DNA from: Desulfobacteraceae bacterium
GTDB lineage: Bacteria > Desulfobacterota > Desulfobacteria > Desulfobacterales > Desulfosarcinaceae
Length of the DNA stretch: 37,476 bases
Direction of reading: 5' to 3'
Assembly: GCA_003599575.1 (NCBI GenBank)
Contig: QZKV01000182.1
Coordinates: 1 to 37,476, forward strand
The position numbers and the translations under genes are program-made. The stretch's first letter is position 1. Every line of letters begins with the position of its first letter. The notes under the pieces were generated by a model. The model was not told the origin of the DNA, did no database searches, and saw only the letters and a list, made by a program, of their open reading frames with translations. Shown piece after piece: positions 15,129 through 24,020 of this stretch.

Positions 15129-17723
15129 CTACTTGCGGTTCCCGGCCTCATCCAGGGCCTTGCGCACCATGGCGGCCAGTTCGGATCTGACCAGCGGCTT
15201 CATCAGGAATCCTTTGATACCTATGGCGGCTGCTTTTTCAGGGTTGAGCGCTTCGCTGAAACCGGTGTTGATGATGATGGGAATACCGGGGCGGATTTTG
15301 AGGATCTCCCGAGCCAGTTTATCGCCGGTCATGGTGGGCATGGTCATGTCGGTGACGATTAAATCGAAACGCTCGGGATGGGCTTTGAACGTTTCGAGCG
15401 CATCCAGGCTGGACGTTCGCGAGGTCACTTGATAACCCAAGCGCTCCAGCATCAGTCCGGTAATGTGAGCAATGGGTTCTTCGTCATCGACCAGGAGTAT
15501 ATTTTCCGTGCCGCCGCGAATCGGCTGTGCGGGATCAACGGCGGCCTTTTCCAGCCTGGGGGCCATAATGGGCAAATAGACGTGAAACTCGGTTCCCTTG
15601 CCCGGCTCGCTGTAGACAGTGATATCGCCGCCGCTGCTTCTGACGATGCCCTGCACGACGGAGAGGCCCAATCCCGTGCCTTTGCTTTTATCTTTGGTTG
15701 TGAAATATGGATCGAAGATCTTGTTCAGCACATCTTTCGCAATACCCGAGCCCGTATCCGCCACCGAAAGACGGGCGTAGTCCCCCGGCCTCAAGCCAGG
15801 GTACCGCGGTGGTTTATCTTCGATCCGAACCTGCTTCAGTAAAACCGTCATTTTCCCGCCGGCGGGCTCCATGGCATGGTACGCATTGGTGGCAAGATTC
15901 ATCACGATTTGATGAACCTGAATGGGATCTGCGATGACAGCACCGCAATCGGCATCAATCTTCTGCTCCATGGCGATTGTCTTTGGAATCGAGGCGCGCA
16001 GCAGCTTCAGCGCTTCCTTGAGGATGGGCTGGAGCCTGATCGGTTTGAGTTCCTGTTCGGCCTGACGGCTGAAGGCAAGGATCTGGTTCACCAGATCCTT
16101 GGCCCGGGAGGCGGCGCGCTGAATTCCATCGATGTAGGTGTGGAGATGGCTGCCCGGCGGGACATCGTCTTTGAGGATTTCGGCAAAACCGAGCAGAGGG
16201 GTCAAAATGTTGTTAAAATCGTGGGCAATACCGCCCGCCAGCGTCCCGATGGCCTCCATTTTCTGAGACTGGCGCAGTTTTTCTTCTATCCGGATCTCCT
16301 CCGTTATATCGCGCTTGACGGCCACAAAGCTCACTATTTCACCCTTTTCATTAAACACCGGAGATATGGTTGCTTTTTCCGAGAAGAGCGTGCCGTCTTT
16401 GCGCTTGTTGATCATCATGCCCGACCAGTTCTGCCCGTTGGAAATGGTTTGCCATAAACCCTTGTAAAATGCATCGTCATGCCGGCCGCTTTTCAAAATG
16501 CGCGGATTTCGGCCGATCACTTCATCGCGCGCATATTTGGTCACCTTTTGAAAAGCCGGATTGGCGTAGAGTATATTGCCGGCGCGATCGGTTACCATGA
16601 CCATGTCGCCGACCTGTTCGATCGCGGCTGTGAGACGTTTTTGTTCTTCCTGCATTTCTACAATACTTGAAATGTCGCGTATCGATTCGATCACCTTGCT
16701 GACTTTACCCTGGCTGTCCTTGATGGGGGAAAGAACGATGTCCACCCACACATACGAGCCGTCCGGCAGTTTGTGCTTGTGAATACAGGTGCACGGGTTG
16801 CCGGTAGACAGGACTTCCTGGAACCGGCAGTTTTCACCACGCCGGTCGCAGGGCTCATACAATCCATGCGAAACCTCGAAACAGGGCCGTCCGATAATGT
16901 CTTCCCTTTTTTCTCCGGACAGCCATAAAACCGGGCCATTGATATCTTCTATGATGTAGTCGGTGGAGATTACCAATATATCCTCATGGATGTTCTGCAA
17001 CAGCGAGCGGTAATAGTGTTCGCTGCGCCGTAAATCGGCCCCGACCTCCTGTTCTTTTAATAGTGCCCTCTTCAGGCCGTTGAGCATCAAGGCCGTCGTC
17101 AGGCTGACAAAGGCGTTGAGGAGGAGAAAATTGGTCGTCACCACCAGCCACTTCTCCAGCGCATTTTCCAGATGCAGCGCCCACGCCGGTGATCCGTAGG
17201 CCACATAAACCGCCACAGCCAAGAGGGTCAAGGCATTGAGCGTCAGTGTTATAAAAGCCGCTTTGAGGCCGACGACGGTGCTTAGCATCACCGAAGCACC
17301 GAACAACCAGATGTACCCTGCGCCCACAGGCCCGAGCATAAAAAGCAGTCCCACTCCCAGGACGTACAAGACGAGACAGGCGGCATAGGCCCGCACTTTC
17401 AAAGGCACGCTGCTGCCGCGGAGCAAGATCCATACAAATGTGGCGTAGACAACGCAGTCCAGCCAAACGATCTTCCATAAGCCTTCATGGTATGCCAAAA
17501 GGAGCGAGGGGATGAGGGCGAAAGGCCCCAACACAATGGCGATAAGGCACATCACCAGTATGATGCGCTCTTGCCAACGCGTCAGCGGATCGCTTTCCCA
17601 TACATGGGCAGGCAAGCGCTTTCTTTCCAGCGTGTGCCAGCTTTGTCCAGTCTTTTCAACAAATCGGGTTATCAATGTGCTCGGCCTCGTACACTGCATC
17701 AGCAACGGTAATGGGATTTTCAC
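15129..17723 (-). CDS. Membrane hybrid histidine kinase with two PAS domains and receiver
   Basis: 864 residues. Five to six transmembrane helices span about 52-215. PAS1 (about 235-352) carries Cys281, His286, Cys292, Cys299, Cys311 and Cys313. PAS2 spans about 365-475. HisKA contains His501 in GGIAHDFNN, and the HATPase domain has NLATNAYHAM, DTGSGI and GTGLGLSVVQG. A C-terminal receiver (about 743-860) has Asp792 and Lys842. The kinase should autophosphorylate at His501 and pass phosphate to Asp792, then to an unlinked phosphotransfer or response protein, as no output domain or neighbouring regulator is seen. Initiation is uncertain: GTG at 17723 or ATG at 17699, neither with a strong ribosome site. 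It sits upstream of rpsD on the same strand but 143 bases away. Confidence 0.9.
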   Translation of the reverse strand: MKIPLPLLMQCTRPSTLITRFVEKTGQSWHTLERKRLPAHVWESDPLTRWQERIILVMCLIAIVLGPFALIPSLLLAYHEGLWKIVWLDCVVYATFVWILLRGSSVPLKVRAYAACLVLYVLGVGLLFMLGPVGAGYIWLFGASVMLSTVVGLKAAFITLTLNALTLLAVAVYVAYGSPAWALHLENALEKWLVVTTNFLLLNAFVSLTTALMLNGLKRALLKEQEVGADLRRSEHYYRSLLQNIHEDILVISTDYIIEDINGPVLWLSGEKREDIIGRPCFEVSHGLYEPCDRRGENCRFQEVLSTGNPCTCIHKHKLPDGSYVWVDIVLSPIKDSQGKVSKVIESIRDISSIVEMQEEQKRLTAAIEQVGDMVMVTDRAGNILYANPAFQKVTKYARDEVIGRNPRILKSGRHDDAFYKGLWQTISNGQNWSGMMINKRKDGTLFSEKATISPVFNEKGEIVSFVAVKRDITEEIRIEEKLRQSQKMEAIGTLAGGIAHDFNNILTPLLGFAEILKDDVPPGSHLHTYIDGIQRAASRAKDLVNQILAFSRQAEQELKPIRLQPILKEALKLLRASIPKTIAMEQKIDADCGAVIADPIQVHQIVMNLATNAYHAMEPAGGKMTVLLKQVRIEDKPPRYPGLRPGDYARLSVADTGSGIAKDVLNKIFDPYFTTKDKSKGTGLGLSVVQGIVRSSGGDITVYSEPGKGTEFHVYLPIMAPRLEKAAVDPAQPIRGGTENILLVDDEEPIAHITGLMLERLGYQVTSRTSSLDALETFKAHPERFDLIVTDMTMPTMTGDKLAREILKIRPGIPIIINTGFSEALNPEKAAAIGIKGFLMKPLVRSELAAMVRKALDEAGNRK

Positions 17724-18171
17724 GAGAATGTCGTGGAAACCTTTTTTCAGCCCCCTGAAGAACTATGCACTGGCCGTGTCTGAAATCGAGATCCGCCGAG
17801 AGGAATGAAATGCGCGCAGGATCGGTCCATTTGATTTCGGGAGGTCTGCACCTTATCACAAACCGGGCCCATTTGAATATCGGTTTTCAGCTTTGTACCG
17901 GCCGAGGGCACCTGCAAGTCCGGCGCGTTGCCTTTGACAATGCGTTCCACGCAACCTCTGTTGTTCGATGAAACCTTGGATTTCCCTGAATCCGGGTCGC
18001 TGGATTTCACCCCCGCGGCTGATTCCTTGAATTGGCCAAAGCCGGCTCTATATTTGGACATTCAAGCAATGCGGATGCGCTTGCACACTCATCCCATCCG
18101 CTCCCCTTGAGGGAAGATGGCCGGGACATTTTTTTCAAGTGGGAGCGGATTCAAAGCAGACGGATCTAGAA
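17724..18171. other. Intergenic region between kinase and HtrA genes
   Basis: 448 bases between divergent genes. No recognised gene. A short reading frame at 17810-17971 has an AGAGGA site but no recognisable product. Near 18094-18120 a CCATC...GATGG stem with an inner TCCC/GGGA is followed, 8 bases on, by seven T's. This is a weak terminator-like element just before the protease gene. Confidence 0.4.
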
Positions 18172-19200
18172 ATGAAATCTTTAATCAGACGCATTAATGG
18201 GGAAGTTGACCGACCCGATGCAGCCGGCGACCCCGAAAAAAGAACCATCATCGATACCGATATGGAATTGCTGGATGCTTATTCGCGGGCGGTGGTATCG
18301 GTGGTGGACGCCGTGGGGCCGGCGGTGGTCAGCATTTCAGTTGGCAATCACCCGTACCATCAGGCCGCCGATCAGGTGGGCGCCGGCTCAGGGGTGGTCA
18401 TCGCTCCGGACGGATATATTTTGACCAACGATCACGTGGTGCATAACGCCGGCAGCCTCAAGGTCAGGCTTACCGACGGCACCAGCCTTTCGGCCACTCT
18501 GATCGGCAAGGATCCGGCAACGGATCTCGCGGTGATCCGCGCCAATGCCTCCTATCTGCCCTCTTCAACCCTGGGCAGTTCCGACCGGCTCAGGGCGGGC
18601 CAGCTGGTTATCGCCATGGGCAACCCCTTTGGGTTTCAATCAACCGTTTCAACCGGGGTGGTCAGTGCGCTCGGCCGTGCTTTGCGAAGCACTGAAGGAC
18701 GTTTGATCGAAAATATCATTCAACACACCGCCCCCTTGAATCCCGGAAATTCCGGAGGACCGCTGGTCGATTCGACCGGAAAAGTGGTGGGCATCAACAC
18801 GGCCATTATCGCGATGGCCCAGGGCATCGGTTTTGCGATTCCGGCCAACACCGCCAGGTGGGTGGTTTCTCAGATCCTGACCCACGGCAGGGTACGCCGC
18901 GGGTTTTTAGGCATTGCCGCACGGCAGCGGCCGTTGGATCGGCGGATTGTTCGTTTTCACAGTTTAAACAAAAATCTGGCCGTTGAAGTCTTGTCCGTGG
19001 AAATGCCGGGACCGGCCGGTCTGGCCGGCGTGCAGGCGGGTGATTTGATCGTGGCCATCCATGGTTCGGACGTTCAAAGCGTGGATGATCTGCATCGCTT
19101 CCTTGCGGACTGGCCCATCGGCCGGCCGGTCGAAATTGATGTCGTGCGCGGCTCCGTGCGCCGGGTTTTGATGATCGAACCCAAGGAAGCCGCAGCCTAG
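18172..19200 (+). CDS. HtrA/DegP-family serine protease without signal peptide
   Basis: 342 residues: a trypsin-like domain (about 45-235) with catalytic His88 (TNDHVV), Asp118 (PATDLAV) and Ser194 (NPGNSGGP), followed by one PDZ domain (about 245-338). HtrA proteases usually degrade misfolded envelope proteins. Here the N-terminus is charged and hydrophilic (MKSLIRRINGEVDRPD...), with no signal peptide or anchor, so a cytoplasmic location is likely, or the annotated start misses an exporting segment. The ATG at 18172 is favoured over a GTG at 18139, but its ribosome site (CGGAT region) is weak. The THEP1-like NTPase gene begins 27 bases downstream and is probably co-transcribed. Confidence 0.88.
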   Translation: MKSLIRRINGEVDRPDAAGDPEKRTIIDTDMELLDAYSRAVVSVVDAVGPAVVSISVGNHPYHQAADQVGAGSGVVIAPDGYILTNDHVVHNAGSLKVRLTDGTSLSATLIGKDPATDLAVIRANASYLPSSTLGSSDRLRAGQLVIAMGNPFGFQSTVSTGVVSALGRALRSTEGRLIENIIQHTAPLNPGNSGGPLVDSTGKVVGINTAIIAMAQGIGFAIPANTARWVVSQILTHGRVRRGFLGIAARQRPLDRRIVRFHSLNKNLAVEVLSVEMPGPAGLAGVQAGDLIVAIHGSDVQSVDDLHRFLADWPIGRPVEIDVVRGSVRRVLMIEPKEAAA

Positions 19201-19227
19201 TCTTTATGGAACCGTTCAGGTGCGGCA

Positions 19228-19755
19228 TTGAAAAACATCCTTCTTACCGGCCGCCCCGGGTGCGGGAAAACCACCCTTCTTGAAAAAATCGTTCAGCGCC
19301 TGAACAGGCCGCTGACGGGGTTCCTGACCAGGGAATTGCGCGATCAGGGTCGCCGGATCGGATTTTCCGTCGCCACGCTGGACGGCCGTCAAGGCGTCAT
19401 GGCCCATCTGGACATCCGCAGCCGCTGCCGGGTGGGAAGATACGGCATTGACGTGCAGAAGATCGACGAGATCGCCGTGCCCTCCATGTCCCCGGAAAAC
19501 GAGCATGTGGTCGTGGTGGTGGACGAAATCGGCAGGATGGAATGCTGTTCAACCCTGTTCCGCAAGACGCTGCTCCAGGTCCTCGATTCGCCCGTCGCCA
19601 TTGTAGGTTCAATAGCACTCAAGGGCGATGACTTCATCAATGCCATCAAACACCGGCGGGATACCCTTCTGATTGCGGTCACCGAAAAGAACAGGGATGT
19701 TCTGCCGGATGAAATTTTAGGCAAGCTTGTCTCTCGTCCCGCCCCCAGCCGTTGA
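19228..19755 (+). CDS. THEP1-type nucleoside-triphosphatase
   Basis: 175 residues of the NTPase_1/THEP1 family (bacterial and archaeal relatives of human NTPCR). Walker A is GRPGCGKT (8-15) and Walker B is VVVVVDEIGRME (94-105), in the family's usual DEIGxME form. These small cytoplasmic P-loop enzymes hydrolyse several NTPs in vitro; the cellular role is unsettled. Translation appears to start at TTG 19228, with CAGG 7 bases before it, giving the canonical MKNILLTGRPG opening. It lies 27 bases after the HtrA-like protease. Transcription probably stops at the hairpin at 19839-19862. Confidence 0.85.
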   Translation: MKNILLTGRPGCGKTTLLEKIVQRLNRPLTGFLTRELRDQGRRIGFSVATLDGRQGVMAHLDIRSRCRVGRYGIDVQKIDEIAVPSMSPENEHVVVVVDEIGRMECCSTLFRKTLLQVLDSPVAIVGSIALKGDDFINAIKHRRDTLLIAVTEKNRDVLPDEILGKLVSRPAPSR

Positions 19756-19838
19756 CCGGCCTTGAGATCCTCGGATTCCGGGGCGCTTATAAAATCTTTG
19801 CGCTTGCAAAACCTGCTTGAAGACCGCCACAATAAACT

Positions 19839-19862
19839 CCGGCCGTTGCGGTCGGCTTTTTT
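19839..19862 (+). terminator. Rho-independent terminator after the THEP1-like gene
   Basis: CCGGCCG-TTG-CGGTCGG (19839-19855, one G-U pair) is followed by CTTTTTT. It lies 84 bases after the NTPase stop and only 24 bases before the next start, separating the HtrA-NTPase pair from the following gene. Confidence 0.65.
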
Positions 19863-19885
19863 AAGAATGCTGGAGATTTGTAAGC

Positions 19886-20623
19886 ATGATCTGCCTTAAA
19901 TGCGGCTTTGAACAGGACGACGGTGGTGCCGTGTGCGCGGCTTGCGGAGTCATTTTTGCCAAGATCCGGGAGCGGCAAGGGGAGGATCAGACGATTTCCC
20001 CCCCAAACGACCCAAGGCAAACGGACAGGCGCTCAACCTTTCAAACCCTGCTTTTCCCCCTGCCCGCGGAGCCCCAGCCAGTGGCGATCGCCGCCAGGGC
20101 TCTGCTGCTCGTTGTGCTTGCTTTGTGGAGTACTGGTTTTTTGCTGGCCTCCGTCGATTCCAATGCGGCCGGGCGCAGTTTCATGCATCTGGTCAATCTG
20201 CCCTTTCATGAGGCGGGGCATATCATCTTCAGCCCGCTGGGACGCTTCATGCAGGTCTTGGGCGGAACGCTCGGCCAGCTGATAATGCCTGCGGTCTGCC
20301 TGGCCGTGTTGCTGCTGCGCACCCGGGACGCCTTCGGCGCCGCGGTGGCCCAGTGGTGGTTGGCGGAAAGCTTCATGGACATAGCGCCCTACGTCAACGA
20401 TGCACGCGCCCTGAATCTTGTCCTGCTGGGCGGGGTGACGGGCAGGGAAGTCAGCGACTACCACGATTGGGAGTACCTTTTGCGAACCCTCGGCCTGCTT
20501 CGCATGGATCATGCCCTGGCCTATCTGGCTCAGGCCACCGGCATCGCCTTGATGACAGCGGCCCTGCTGTGGGCGGCGGCCAATGTTTGGCTTCAGTTCA
20601 AGATCTACCGAGCCATCAGGTGA
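19886..20623 (+). CDS. Zinc-ribbon membrane protein with HEAGH metallopeptidase-like motif
   Basis: 245 residues. The N-terminal zinc ribbon has CxxC...CxxC (Cys3, Cys6, Cys17, Cys20), followed by a soluble linker to about 65. About four hydrophobic segments follow (68-90, 125-145, 173-185, 215-240). Between the first two is NLPFHEAGHIIF, giving HExxH (His108, Glu109, His112). ESFMDIAPYVNDA (161-173) supplies candidate third ligands, Glu161, Asp165 or Asp172. The layout recalls site-2-protease-like integral-membrane metallopeptidases, but no NxxPxPxLDGG motif of M50 is present. I recall similar uncharacterised proteins in delta-proteobacteria. Predicted role: membrane-embedded zinc peptidase of unknown substrate, or a non-catalytic relative. 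GGAG lies 10 bases before the start. A terminator separates it from the NTPase gene. Confidence 0.7.
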   Translation: MICLKCGFEQDDGGAVCAACGVIFAKIRERQGEDQTISPPNDPRQTDRRSTFQTLLFPLPAEPQPVAIAARALLLVVLALWSTGFLLASVDSNAAGRSFMHLVNLPFHEAGHIIFSPLGRFMQVLGGTLGQLIMPAVCLAVLLLRTRDAFGAAVAQWWLAESFMDIAPYVNDARALNLVLLGGVTGREVSDYHDWEYLLRTLGLLRMDHALAYLAQATGIALMTAALLWAAANVWLQFKIYRAIR

Positions 20624-20668
20624 TCTCCACGGCCGCGGCAGCTCGGCCGAATGCTTTGAAACTCCGGC

Positions 20669-21406
20669 TCAGGCTTCCTGTTCCACCTGCCCGCGCATCT
20701 GCAGCCAGCGCGCCACCAGCCAGCACAGCAGGGCCCAGGCAGCGCCGAGAGTCCAGCCGCCCAGGACGTCGGAAGGCCAGTGGACCCCCATGTAGATGCG
20801 GCTGATGCCCACGGCAAAGGTGGTGAGAACGGCAACCGTCAAGATGTAGGCTTTGGTCCGCCGCTTCGGATGGACGCGCGCCAGCAACGCCCCCAGGGTC
20901 AGGTAAGTTGCGGCCGACATCATGGAATGGCCGCTCGGAAAACTAGCCGTATAGACATACGAAGCATGCGGCACGAGATCCGGGCGCGGGCGGTCGAAGC
21001 TGCTTTTCAACATGAAGCTGAGCAGGGTGCCGCCGCCGACCGCGATTACCACCAGGGCCATGATGCGGAAATTGCGATGCAGCAGCAGATAGCCCATCAC
21101 GCCCAGCGTGATGAAGGTCAGCACGCCGATGCCGCCCAGAGCGGTAAAGTCCCTGCCCAGTTCTTCCACCCACCTGGCCCCGACCGGGTCGTTCAGGTCT
21201 TGCGGGTTGCGCATGGCCAAAATCAGCCGGCGGTCGAGGGGGTGGGCTTCTCCTTCGAGCACTTCATCGGCGATTTCCATGAACATCCACACCAGCCCGA
21301 TGACCAGCACAAGCAAGATCAGGGCGGGCAGTTCGTGCCCCCAGCGGCGCAAGCTTTTGATCGGACGCGCCAAGCACAGGATTATGCGGCGGCGGTTTTC
21401 TCCCAT
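20669..21406 (-). CDS. PAP2-superfamily membrane phosphatase
   Basis: 245 residues with the three-part phosphatase signature: KSSFDRPRP (134-142), PSGH (157-160) and SRIYMGVHWPSD (202-213, with Arg203 and His209). About six membrane helices surround it, the first at about 26-43. PAP2 enzymes remove phosphate from lipid phosphates such as phosphatidic acid, phosphatidylglycerol phosphate or undecaprenyl pyrophosphate on the outer face of the inner membrane; the exact lipid cannot be chosen here. No strong ribosome site was found at ATG 21406, so the start is provisional. It lies 164 bases downstream of the acyl-CoA synthetase gene on the same strand. Confidence 0.88.
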   Translation of the reverse strand: MGENRRRIILCLARPIKSLRRWGHELPALILLVLVIGLVWMFMEIADEVLEGEAHPLDRRLILAMRNPQDLNDPVGARWVEELGRDFTALGGIGVLTFITLGVMGYLLLHRNFRIMALVVIAVGGGTLLSFMLKSSFDRPRPDLVPHASYVYTASFPSGHSMMSAATYLTLGALLARVHPKRRTKAYILTVAVLTTFAVGISRIYMGVHWPSDVLGGWTLGAAWALLCWLVARWLQMRGQVEQEA

Positions 21407-21503
21407 ACGCGTTTAAAATCACTGCCACTCTGCAGGCGTGGTGTTTCCCTTCGTGCGCCGGGCCGATGGCGCGGCCGGGAATTTATTTACATAACCTGCC
21501 CTG

Positions 21504-21520
21504 CCGGATGCACCATCCGG
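21504..21520. other. Perfect 7-bp hairpin between synthetase and PAP2 genes
   Basis: CCGGATG-CAC-CATCCGG lies 51-67 bases past the stop of the minus-strand acyl-CoA synthetase gene. No T-run follows, so it is only a possible termination or mRNA-stability element. Confidence 0.35.
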
Positions 21521-21570
21521 TGAACTGATCATTTTGGATCTGGCGGGACGGTATAAGCGCCGGTTCTCGT

Positions 21571-23778
21571 TCAAGCGGTCCTGCCCGCCTGGAACATGTG
21601 GTATCCGGCCGTTCTTGCGAGAGCCCCGACCGCCCGGTCCAGGCCTTCGTAAACCGGTACGCCGCCTTCGATCAGAATGCGTTCCAGGCTCTTGCGGGCA
21701 TTTTTAATCCCCTCGTTGGGCTGATACTGGCGCCAAACCACCACGATCGGCTTGCCGCTGGTATATCGGCGTGCCTCCTGGGCGATGTAAGCGCCGATTT
21801 TTTCTATGTGCCGGCCTTGTTCCAGACCGTAAAGCCAATCCAAATGCAGGGAAACGATAAACATGTGCAGGTCGGACTGTCCGGCGAGCAGTTGCAGGGT
21901 CGGTCCCAGCAGATCCAGATTGGTCAGCATGATATGGGCATCGATGGGGTTGCGGATCATATTGCCGGCCGGCGGGATGTAGGCGCGCAAGCGCCGCATG
22001 AGTTCGGGCGGGAGAGCCGGCAAATGCAGCCCGGCCTTGGCGCAACTGTCGGCCGCGGCCACGCCGATGCCGCCGCCGGTGCCCAGAATGGCCACGCCCC
22101 TTCCGGTGCAGGCAGGCAGATGGTGCAGAGCCATGATGACATCGGCCATCTCCTCCAGGGAATCCACCGCCACCGCACCGGTCTGCCGGAAAAAGGCGCG
22201 CCATATCTTTTCTCCGCCGGCCAGCGAACCGGTGTGCGATGCCACCGTGCGGGCGCCCGATTCGGTCAGACCGCCTTTGAGAATGACGATCGGTTTGGCG
22301 CGGTTGATTTCCGTGACCTGCCTCAGCAGCAGTCGGCCGTTTTTGACGCCTTCCAGGTACATGGCGATGATGCGGGTTTCCTCGTCCTCCGCCAGGTAGG
22401 CCAGAAAGTCGGTGCTGTCCAGGGTCAAAGCGTTACCGTAACTGATCACTTTGCTGAAATGCAGACCGAACCGGTTTACGGCGTAATTGGAAAAATCCTG
22501 GGCGTTTCCGCCGCTCTGGCTGATCATGGCCACCGGGCCGCTGATGTTCGAAGCGGCCGTCCAGGTCAGCAGGCGCGATGCCGGCACATGCAATCCCATG
22601 CAATTGGGGCCGATGATATTGAGGCCGCCCTCATCGGCAATGCGTTTGATCTGTTCCTGCAGCCGGACGCCTTCTTCCTCCGCGGTTTCGCTGAAGCCCG
22701 AAGTGAATATATGGACGTTCTTATTTCCCGACGCCACGCAATCTTCCAAAGCCTCCGGCACGGCCTGGGCCGGAACGGAGAGAATGACCAGGTCCACCGG
22801 CTCCGGCAAAGCGCACAGGCTGGGGTAGGCTTTTATGCCGTCGATGTCGTCGGCCTTGGGATTGATCGGATAGAGTCTTCCGGGAAAACCGAAATTGCGG
22901 ACGCACCGGAAGATGCCCGGAAAGGCGCTGATCCTGGTCCGCCCCACGCCCACCACGGCGATGGCCCGCGGGTGGGTCATCGCCTCCAGGGCCGCATTGA
23001 TTCCGGCGACCCGTTCGGGATCATCCGTTTCTTCCGGCAGGACGCTGCGCCCGGCCGCTGGGGTGTCGTCCAGAACCACCAGGGCATCCACGGCGGTGGC
23101 GCGGCCGTTCGGGGAGATGATCAATGGATTGACATCCACTTCTTTGATGGATGGATTTTCCAGGGCCAATTGCGACAAACCCACCAAGACGCGCGCCAGC
23201 TGTTCCATGTCGGCCGCGGCTTCGCCCCGAAAATCAGCCAGGAGCTTGCGGGTGGAAAGCTCCTCCATCATCTGCAAGGCCTGGGTCCTGTCCAGGGGGG
23301 CAATGCGGAACACCACATCGCCCAATGCTTCGGCGAAGATGCCGCCCAGCCCGAACATGACGACCGGACCGAACTGGGGATCACGGGTTACTCCGGCCAC
23401 AAACTCCCGGCGTCCGGCGATCAGCGGTTGAATCAGGCAGCCCTCCCAATCCTGACCGGCGGCCGACTGCAATTGCCGGTACGCTTGGCGCAGTTCTTCC
23501 ACGGATTGCAGATTGATTCTGACCAGACCGCGTTCGGTTTTATGGGTCAGATTCGCCCCCAACGCCTTCAGCACCAGCGGAAATCCAATCCGCCCGGCCT
23601 TTTCAACGGCCTCCGGCTCGCCGGCGGCGATCGCTTCGGCCACGACGGGAACATCGTAGTGCCGCAAAATCTCTTTCGATTCCGCCTCGTTTAAACATGC
23701 CCTTCCATTCGCATGCCATAGTGTGATTCGTTCGATGGCATCCAAAGGGTGTGCCTTCTCTATGGTGGTGCAAAACAT
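21571..23778 (-). CDS. ADP-forming acyl-CoA synthetase (acetate--CoA ligase family), fused
   Basis: 735 residues with the beta (ATP-grasp) part first: about 20-235, including THKTERG (78-84) and the EVDVNPLI metal segment. The alpha part follows: CoA-binding domain (about 262-355) and ligase domains (about 360-700), with the phosphorylated His515 in ASHTGSLAG. The family makes ATP plus acid from acyl-CoA, ADP and phosphate (or the reverse), conserving energy from CoA thioesters in anaerobes. The acid specificity is unknown. The ribosome site CAGGAGC lies 9 bases before ATG 23778. A TTGACA-containing promoter candidate is upstream. No acyl-CoA-producing enzyme is adjacent, although the CoA-transferase at 28612 and the AbfD-like protein at 12656 share the CoA-ester theme. 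Confidence 0.9.
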   Translation of the reverse strand: MFCTTIEKAHPLDAIERITLWHANGRACLNEAESKEILRHYDVPVVAEAIAAGEPEAVEKAGRIGFPLVLKALGANLTHKTERGLVRINLQSVEELRQAYRQLQSAAGQDWEGCLIQPLIAGRREFVAGVTRDPQFGPVVMFGLGGIFAEALGDVVFRIAPLDRTQALQMMEELSTRKLLADFRGEAAADMEQLARVLVGLSQLALENPSIKEVDVNPLIISPNGRATAVDALVVLDDTPAAGRSVLPEETDDPERVAGINAALEAMTHPRAIAVVGVGRTRISAFPGIFRCVRNFGFPGRLYPINPKADDIDGIKAYPSLCALPEPVDLVILSVPAQAVPEALEDCVASGNKNVHIFTSGFSETAEEEGVRLQEQIKRIADEGGLNIIGPNCMGLHVPASRLLTWTAASNISGPVAMISQSGGNAQDFSNYAVNRFGLHFSKVISYGNALTLDSTDFLAYLAEDEETRIIAMYLEGVKNGRLLLRQVTEINRAKPIVILKGGLTESGARTVASHTGSLAGGEKIWRAFFRQTGAVAVDSLEEMADVIMALHHLPACTGRGVAILGTGGGIGVAAADSCAKAGLHLPALPPELMRRLRAYIPPAGNMIRNPIDAHIMLTNLDLLGPTLQLLAGQSDLHMFIVSLHLDWLYGLEQGRHIEKIGAYIAQEARRYTSGKPIVVVWRQYQPNEGIKNARKSLERILIEGGVPVYEGLDRAVGALARTAGYHMFQAGRTA

Positions 23779-23912
23779 GTCAATTGCTCCTGTTCACAAG
23801 GCCGTGAATGAACGGCCATTTGCCGCCTTCGCCCGGCCGGGCGGTCAAGGGCCGCGGCGACGCAGGCGGGGTGTGTTCGGTAATACCAGTTCCGGTCGAC
23901 TCTGTGACAGTC

Positions 23913-23939
23913 ATTACAGCGGTCGGCCCGGCGTGTCAA
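23913..23939 (-). promoter_or_regulatory. Candidate promoter of the acyl-CoA synthetase gene
   Basis: Minus strand: TTGACA (23939-23934) and TGTAAT (23918-23913) with a 15-base spacer, about 130 bases before the synthetase start. Both hexamers are close to consensus, but the spacer is short. Confidence 0.4.
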
Positions 23940-24020
23940 CGGATTGAAGCGAGCGTTCGTTCTAATTTGGAGGGGCGGGTCTAAATGATACGCTCGCCAC
24001 TTCGTTCAAGTGAGAACGGA

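Noticed and set aside
17810-17971. 53-residue frame with an AGAGGA site upstream of the HtrA gene
   Set aside because: No recognisable features, and competing frames of equal length exist in the same gap; not enough support.
21598-23694. 698-residue open frame opposite the acyl-CoA synthetase
   Set aside because: Codon-complement shadow of a clearly conserved gene; composition (Gln, His, Gly rich) is not protein-like.
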